Source: Armatimonadia bacterium (GTDB taxonomy: Bacteria; Armatimonadota; Zipacnadia; Zipacnadales; JABUFB01). From it: a stretch of DNA of 64,000 bases. Made by a program: the position numbers and the translations under genes. Position 1 is the stretch's first letter. The number at the start of each line of letters is the position of its first letter. The DNA lies in NCBI GenBank assembly GCA_039679385.1, contig JBDKVB010000068.1:62001-126000 (forward strand), in the 5' to 3' direction. The notes beneath the pieces were generated by a model that saw only the letters and a list, made by a program, of their open reading frames with translations, was not told the origin of the DNA and made no database searches. Below, piece after piece: positions 61,626-64,000 of this stretch.

Positions 61626-62390
61626 GTGGCCGACGAGACGATCATCTGTACAGAATGCGGCAAGGAAATGCCCGGCACGGCGCGTCTGTGTCCTGAATGT
61701 GGTGCGCCTCGCTCAAGCTCCAGTGGCAGCAGACGGCCCGGCAAGCCCAGGACCCAGCCGGGCGACGTGACCGCTGTGACCGACGCAGTGCGGTCGGTGC
61801 CGAAGGCACCGGTAGAGCGCCGGCCGTACTCCGGCGGGTCACGACGGCGGCGCCACGCTTCACGGCACTCGGACCGCCGCAGCTCAACAGCCAGCCTGGA
61901 GCAGGCGCGCAGGGGCTCCTCCGGTCGACGGCGGAGCATGCCGCCCGAGATGCAGGGCGTGGAGACGGACGAAGACGGCCGGCCCATCCTTCGCCACCTC
62001 GCACGCCGAAAGGTGTATCATTACGGGGACAGCAAGCGCCGAACCTTCGCCTACTGGCCGGAGATCCGGGCGATCCTCCTGTTCGTGGCGATCGGGCTCC
62101 TGGTCGTCCTGATGTGCCGAATGGAGGAAGCCGGGAAGCACGCCTTTTCGGGCGGGCAATCCCCTCAGGCTTCGCTCGGGCCAGGAAACTTCGCCTCTGC
62201 GCGGGTGCTGTCTCCAAAGGGTGTCGAGATAGTCAGTCCCACCAGAGCGATCGCAACCATTGCCACAAGGGAGGAACCTAGCTGTGATCAAGTCCATCAG
62301 CTACTGGTCGTTTCCGGCGTCGATGACCGTGGAGCAGCGCCTCCGAGCTGCCAAGGACCTGGGATTCCAGGGCGTCGAGCTGACGCTTGA
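61626..62390 (+). CDS. membrane-anchored double-CxxC zinc-ribbon protein
   Basis: 254 residues from GTG 61626 (GGAGG at 61611-61615). Zinc ribbon CTECGKEMPGTARLCPECG (residues 8-26), a basic Ser/Arg-rich segment (about 30-110), a conserved-looking DGRPILRHLARRKVYHYGD segment, a transmembrane helix (AILLFVAIGLLVVLMCRM, about 152-169) and about 80 further residues. The last 107 bases overlap the next gene in another frame, which is unusual and may mean the real end differs or that a frameshift shortens the protein. Function unknown. Confidence 0.6.
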   Translation: MADETIICTECGKEMPGTARLCPECGAPRSSSSGSRRPGKPRTQPGDVTAVTDAVRSVPKAPVERRPYSGGSRRRRHASRHSDRRSSTASLEQARRGSSGRRRSMPPEMQGVETDEDGRPILRHLARRKVYHYGDSKRRTFAYWPEIRAILLFVAIGLLVVLMCRMEEAGKHAFSGGQSPQASLGPGNFASARVLSPKGVEIVSPTRAIATIATREEPSCDQVHQLLVVSGVDDRGAAPPSCQGPGIPGRRADA

Positions 62391-63105
62391 GGCCCAGGGC
62401 GAGATCACCCCTCAGACCCCTGCCGACGATATCAGGCGCATCAAGGACCTGGCCGTAAGCCTGGGCGTCGAGACGGCCACCTTCGCGACCGGTCTTGGCT
62501 GGGCGCATCCCGCAGTGGGCTCGGATGACGCTGCAGGCGCCGCGGGCCTCGACATCGTCCGCAAGGAACTGGAGTTCGCCCAGATCCTCGGTGCCTCCAC
62601 GGCCCTAATCGTTCCCTGCACCGTGACGGCGGACTTTGGCTACGAAGAGGCCTACAACCGCACCGTCGAGGTGTTCTCGGGTCCGATCGCCGACGAAGCG
62701 GCGGAGCGTGGCGTCTACATCGGCCTGGAATACGTATGGAACAAGTTCCTGCTCAGCCCCCTGGAGTTCCGGCGGGTCATCGACGAGATCAACCGCCCCT
62801 ACGTGCAGGCTTACTTCGACGCGGGCAATGTCCTGGTGGCCGGTTTCCCAGACCAGTGGATCAACATCCTGGGCTCCCGGATCAAGGCTCTGCACATCAA
62901 GGACTTCAAGCTGTCCATCGGCAACATCACCGGGTTCGTGGACTTGCTCGAGGGCGACGTCCCCTGGGGCCGCGTCATGGCGTCACTGAAGGCGACCGGC
63001 TACGACGGCGCGATCACTGCTGAGATGATGCCGCCTTACGGGCACTTCCCGCTGCAACTTCTCGACGCCACGAGCCGGGCAATGGACAAGATCCTGACCC
63101 TCTAG
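62284..63105 (+). CDS. sugar phosphate isomerase/epimerase (xylose isomerase-like TIM barrel), second
   Basis: 273 residues from GTG 62284, nine bases after GGGAGG. TIM barrel metal site as in the family: LGFQGVELTLEAQGEI (Glu), VETATFATGLGW, VYIGLEYVWNKFLLSPLEF (Glu), VQAYFDAGNVLV (Asp), KALHIKDFKLS (His) and ITAEMMPPY (Glu). Related to, but clearly distinct from, the copy at 16601-17353. Substrate not identified. The start lies within the 3' part of the zinc-ribbon gene, implying coupling. Confidence 0.87.
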   Translation: MIKSISYWSFPASMTVEQRLRAAKDLGFQGVELTLEAQGEITPQTPADDIRRIKDLAVSLGVETATFATGLGWAHPAVGSDDAAGAAGLDIVRKELEFAQILGASTALIVPCTVTADFGYEEAYNRTVEVFSGPIADEAAERGVYIGLEYVWNKFLLSPLEFRRVIDEINRPYVQAYFDAGNVLVAGFPDQWINILGSRIKALHIKDFKLSIGNITGFVDLLEGDVPWGRVMASLKATGYDGAITAEMMPPYGHFPLQLLDATSRAMDKILTL

Positions 63106-63185
63106 AGCCGTGTGAGCAAGGGCGCCAGGCCGTGCAGGTCGGCGAAACCTGCCGACAAGCGCGAAACATGACGGGGGTACATGCG

Positions 63186-63464
63186 ATGGGCCAGTACGAT
63201 TACATGGTTGTTCAGAGCGCTGCCGGAGCGCGCGTCAGCATCCTCAACGAGCGGATTGAGACGATGGTCGGAGAGGGCTGGGAACCGATCCTGATGTCCG
63301 GTGACACCACGGTTAACGTGATGCTGCGTCGCCCGAAGGCTCAGCCGGCTGCCCGTCAGGTGCAGGCTGCGCAGGCGCAGAGCACAACCGCAGCGCCGGT
63401 AGCGCGTCCGGTAGCCCAACCGACTGCAGCTCCGGCGCCCGCACCAAGGCCGCCGCAGCAGTAG
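63186..63464 (+). CDS. DUF4177-like small protein with Pro/Ala tail
   Basis: 92 residues from ATG 63186, nine bases after GGGGGT; the frame is open back to 63132. Residues about 3-50 match the DUF4177 pattern (YDYMVVQSAAGARVSILNERI, TMVGEGWEPILMSGD, VNVMLRRPK). Residues about 55-92 are an Ala/Pro/Gln tail (QPAARQVQAAQAQST). Function unknown; this domain is usually found in small soluble proteins. Confidence 0.7.
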   Translation: MGQYDYMVVQSAAGARVSILNERIETMVGEGWEPILMSGDTTVNVMLRRPKAQPAARQVQAAQAQSTTAAPVARPVAQPTAAPAPAPRPPQQ

Positions 63465-63495
63465 TCCGGTCTCCGTCGCGAACTGCTGTACCAGA

Positions 63496-63518
63496 AGCCG
63501 GGCCCCCGTGGCCCGGCT
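63496..63518 (+). terminator. hairpin terminator after the DUF4177 gene
   Basis: AGCCGGGC-CCCCGTG-GCCCGGCT, an 8-base perfect stem, about 30 bases after the stop. No T-run. Confidence 0.55.
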
Positions 63519-63612
63519 AGACTGGAATCACCCGGTGCTGCCGGTCAGCCCCCTTGCCCGACAGCGCCAACCACGAGAGTCTCGCGTTACAGGGAGGATG
63601 CGCTTCCGATAC

Positions 63613-64000
63613 ATGGACGAGGTACGCTTGAGACGTTTGCTGGACGAAGTTGCAGCGGGCGAGGCCACGATTGATGAGGCCGTGGCTCGACTCCGCAACC
63701 TGCCCTTTGAAGACCTAGAGTACGCCAAGGTGGACCACCACCGGGCCTTGCGCACCGGATTCCCCGAGGTCATCTTCTGCCAGAGCAAGACCTCGGAACA
63801 GATATGCGGCATCATGAAGGCGCTGGCCGCCGATACCAGTATCGTCCTTGGCACTCGAGCGGACCGTGACAAGTACGAGGCCGTGCGAGAGGTCTTCCCT
63901 GAGGCGGTCTATCATGAGGCGGCACGGATCATCCAGCTTGGCGCGCCGAAGCAGCCGGGGCAGACCGGGCCGTGCCTGGTGATCTCGGCCGGAACTTCCG
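63613..64000 (+). CDS. larB: nickel-pincer cofactor biosynthesis protein LarB, 5' part
   Basis: About 129 residues are visible before the right edge; the protein is normally about 240-260. LarB is an AIR-carboxylase-like enzyme that carboxylates and hydrolyses nicotinic acid adenine dinucleotide in making the nickel pincer cofactor of lactate racemase. Visible: LRRLLDEVAAGEATIDEAVARLRNL (typical LarB entry helix), DHHRALRTGFPEVIFCQSKTSEQI, and GPCLVISAGTS, the P-loop-like substrate region. Start taken as ATG 63613; ATG 63598 directly follows AGGGAGG and is an alternative. Partner genes larC/larE would be to the right. Confidence 0.87.
   Translation, partial: MDEVRLRRLLDEVAAGEATIDEAVARLRNLPFEDLEYAKVDHHRALRTGFPEVIFCQSKTSEQICGIMKALAADTSIVLGTRADRDKYEAVREVFPEAVYHEAARIIQLGAPKQPGQTGPCLVISAGTS

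Overview
This 64 kb window is GC-rich bacterial chromosome, about 90% coding, with no rRNA, tRNA, CRISPR array, phage or insertion sequence that I can recognise. The best lineage guess is Armatimonadota or a nearby phylum. The pilin-like protein at 31543-32232 has the N-terminus ([18 protein letters not shown] followed by [16 protein letters not shown]) and H-x9-DG ending that are very common there. The window is also rich in Gfo/Idh/MocA oxidoreductases, sugar-phosphate isomerase TIM barrels, creatininase-like and secreted carbohydrate-active proteins. Planctomycetota-like or Hydrogenedentota-like relatives cannot be excluded from sequence alone.

Layout. 1-11 kb: secreted polysaccharide-processing and peptidase genes (a DUF4091/GH123-like protein cut by the left edge, a very large exo-rhamnogalacturonan-lyase-like protein, an alpha-galactosidase-like TIM barrel, a GNAT acetyltransferase, a gingipain-type C25 peptidase). 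11-15.3 kb: a plus-strand run of a SPOR-domain protein, phosphopentomutase (deoB), a small membrane protein, a PqqD-domain protein and a TtuA/TtcA-type tRNA sulfurtransferase. 15.3-22 kb: an aromatic amino acid block with two DAHP synthases, EPSP synthase, prephenate dehydrogenase and a HisC-type aminotransferase. 22-33.4 kb: a SEC-C mini-protein, a TPR/zinc-ribbon protein, the pilus/secretion ATPase PilB, a BNR sialidase-like protein, YbaK, a Gfo/Idh oxidoreductase, a sulfatase-fold protein lacking the activating cysteine, the pilin-like protein and a DapA/NanA-type lyase.

33.5-42.1 kb: dTDP-glucose 4,6-dehydratase, a DUF3179 protein, a second Gfo/Idh protein, a creatininase-family amidohydrolase, an MFS exporter and two membrane glycosyltransferases. 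42.3-49.6 kb: a secreted unknown, a parvulin-type foldase with a copper-amine-oxidase-N-like domain, an orphan sugar-binding lipoprotein, a membrane TPR/zinc-ribbon protein, an FAD oxidoreductase and gatB. 49.9-55 kb: M28 peptidase, a double alpha/beta hydrolase, a deacetylase-like protein and a third Gfo/Idh protein. 55.2-60.3 kb: an oxidative pentose-phosphate operon (gnd-zwf-pgl) running into an aldo/keto reductase and an HpcH/HpaI aldolase. 60.3-64 kb: a degenerate GGDEF protein, a zinc-ribbon membrane protein, another sugar isomerase, a DUF4177 protein and the start of larB.

Taken together, the window suggests a heterotroph that degrades plant or matrix polysaccharides outside the cell and reshapes the products with many NAD(P)-dependent oxidoreductases and isomerases. 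It also carries housekeeping modules for aromatic amino acids, NADPH and tRNA/translation. Several genes start at TTG with well placed Shine-Dalgarno sequences. The items I rate most worth a second look are the PqqD-domain/tRNA-sulfurtransferase pair, the structured leaders of both DAHP synthase genes, the sulfatase-fold enzyme with Thr in place of Cys, and the degenerate GGDEF protein.
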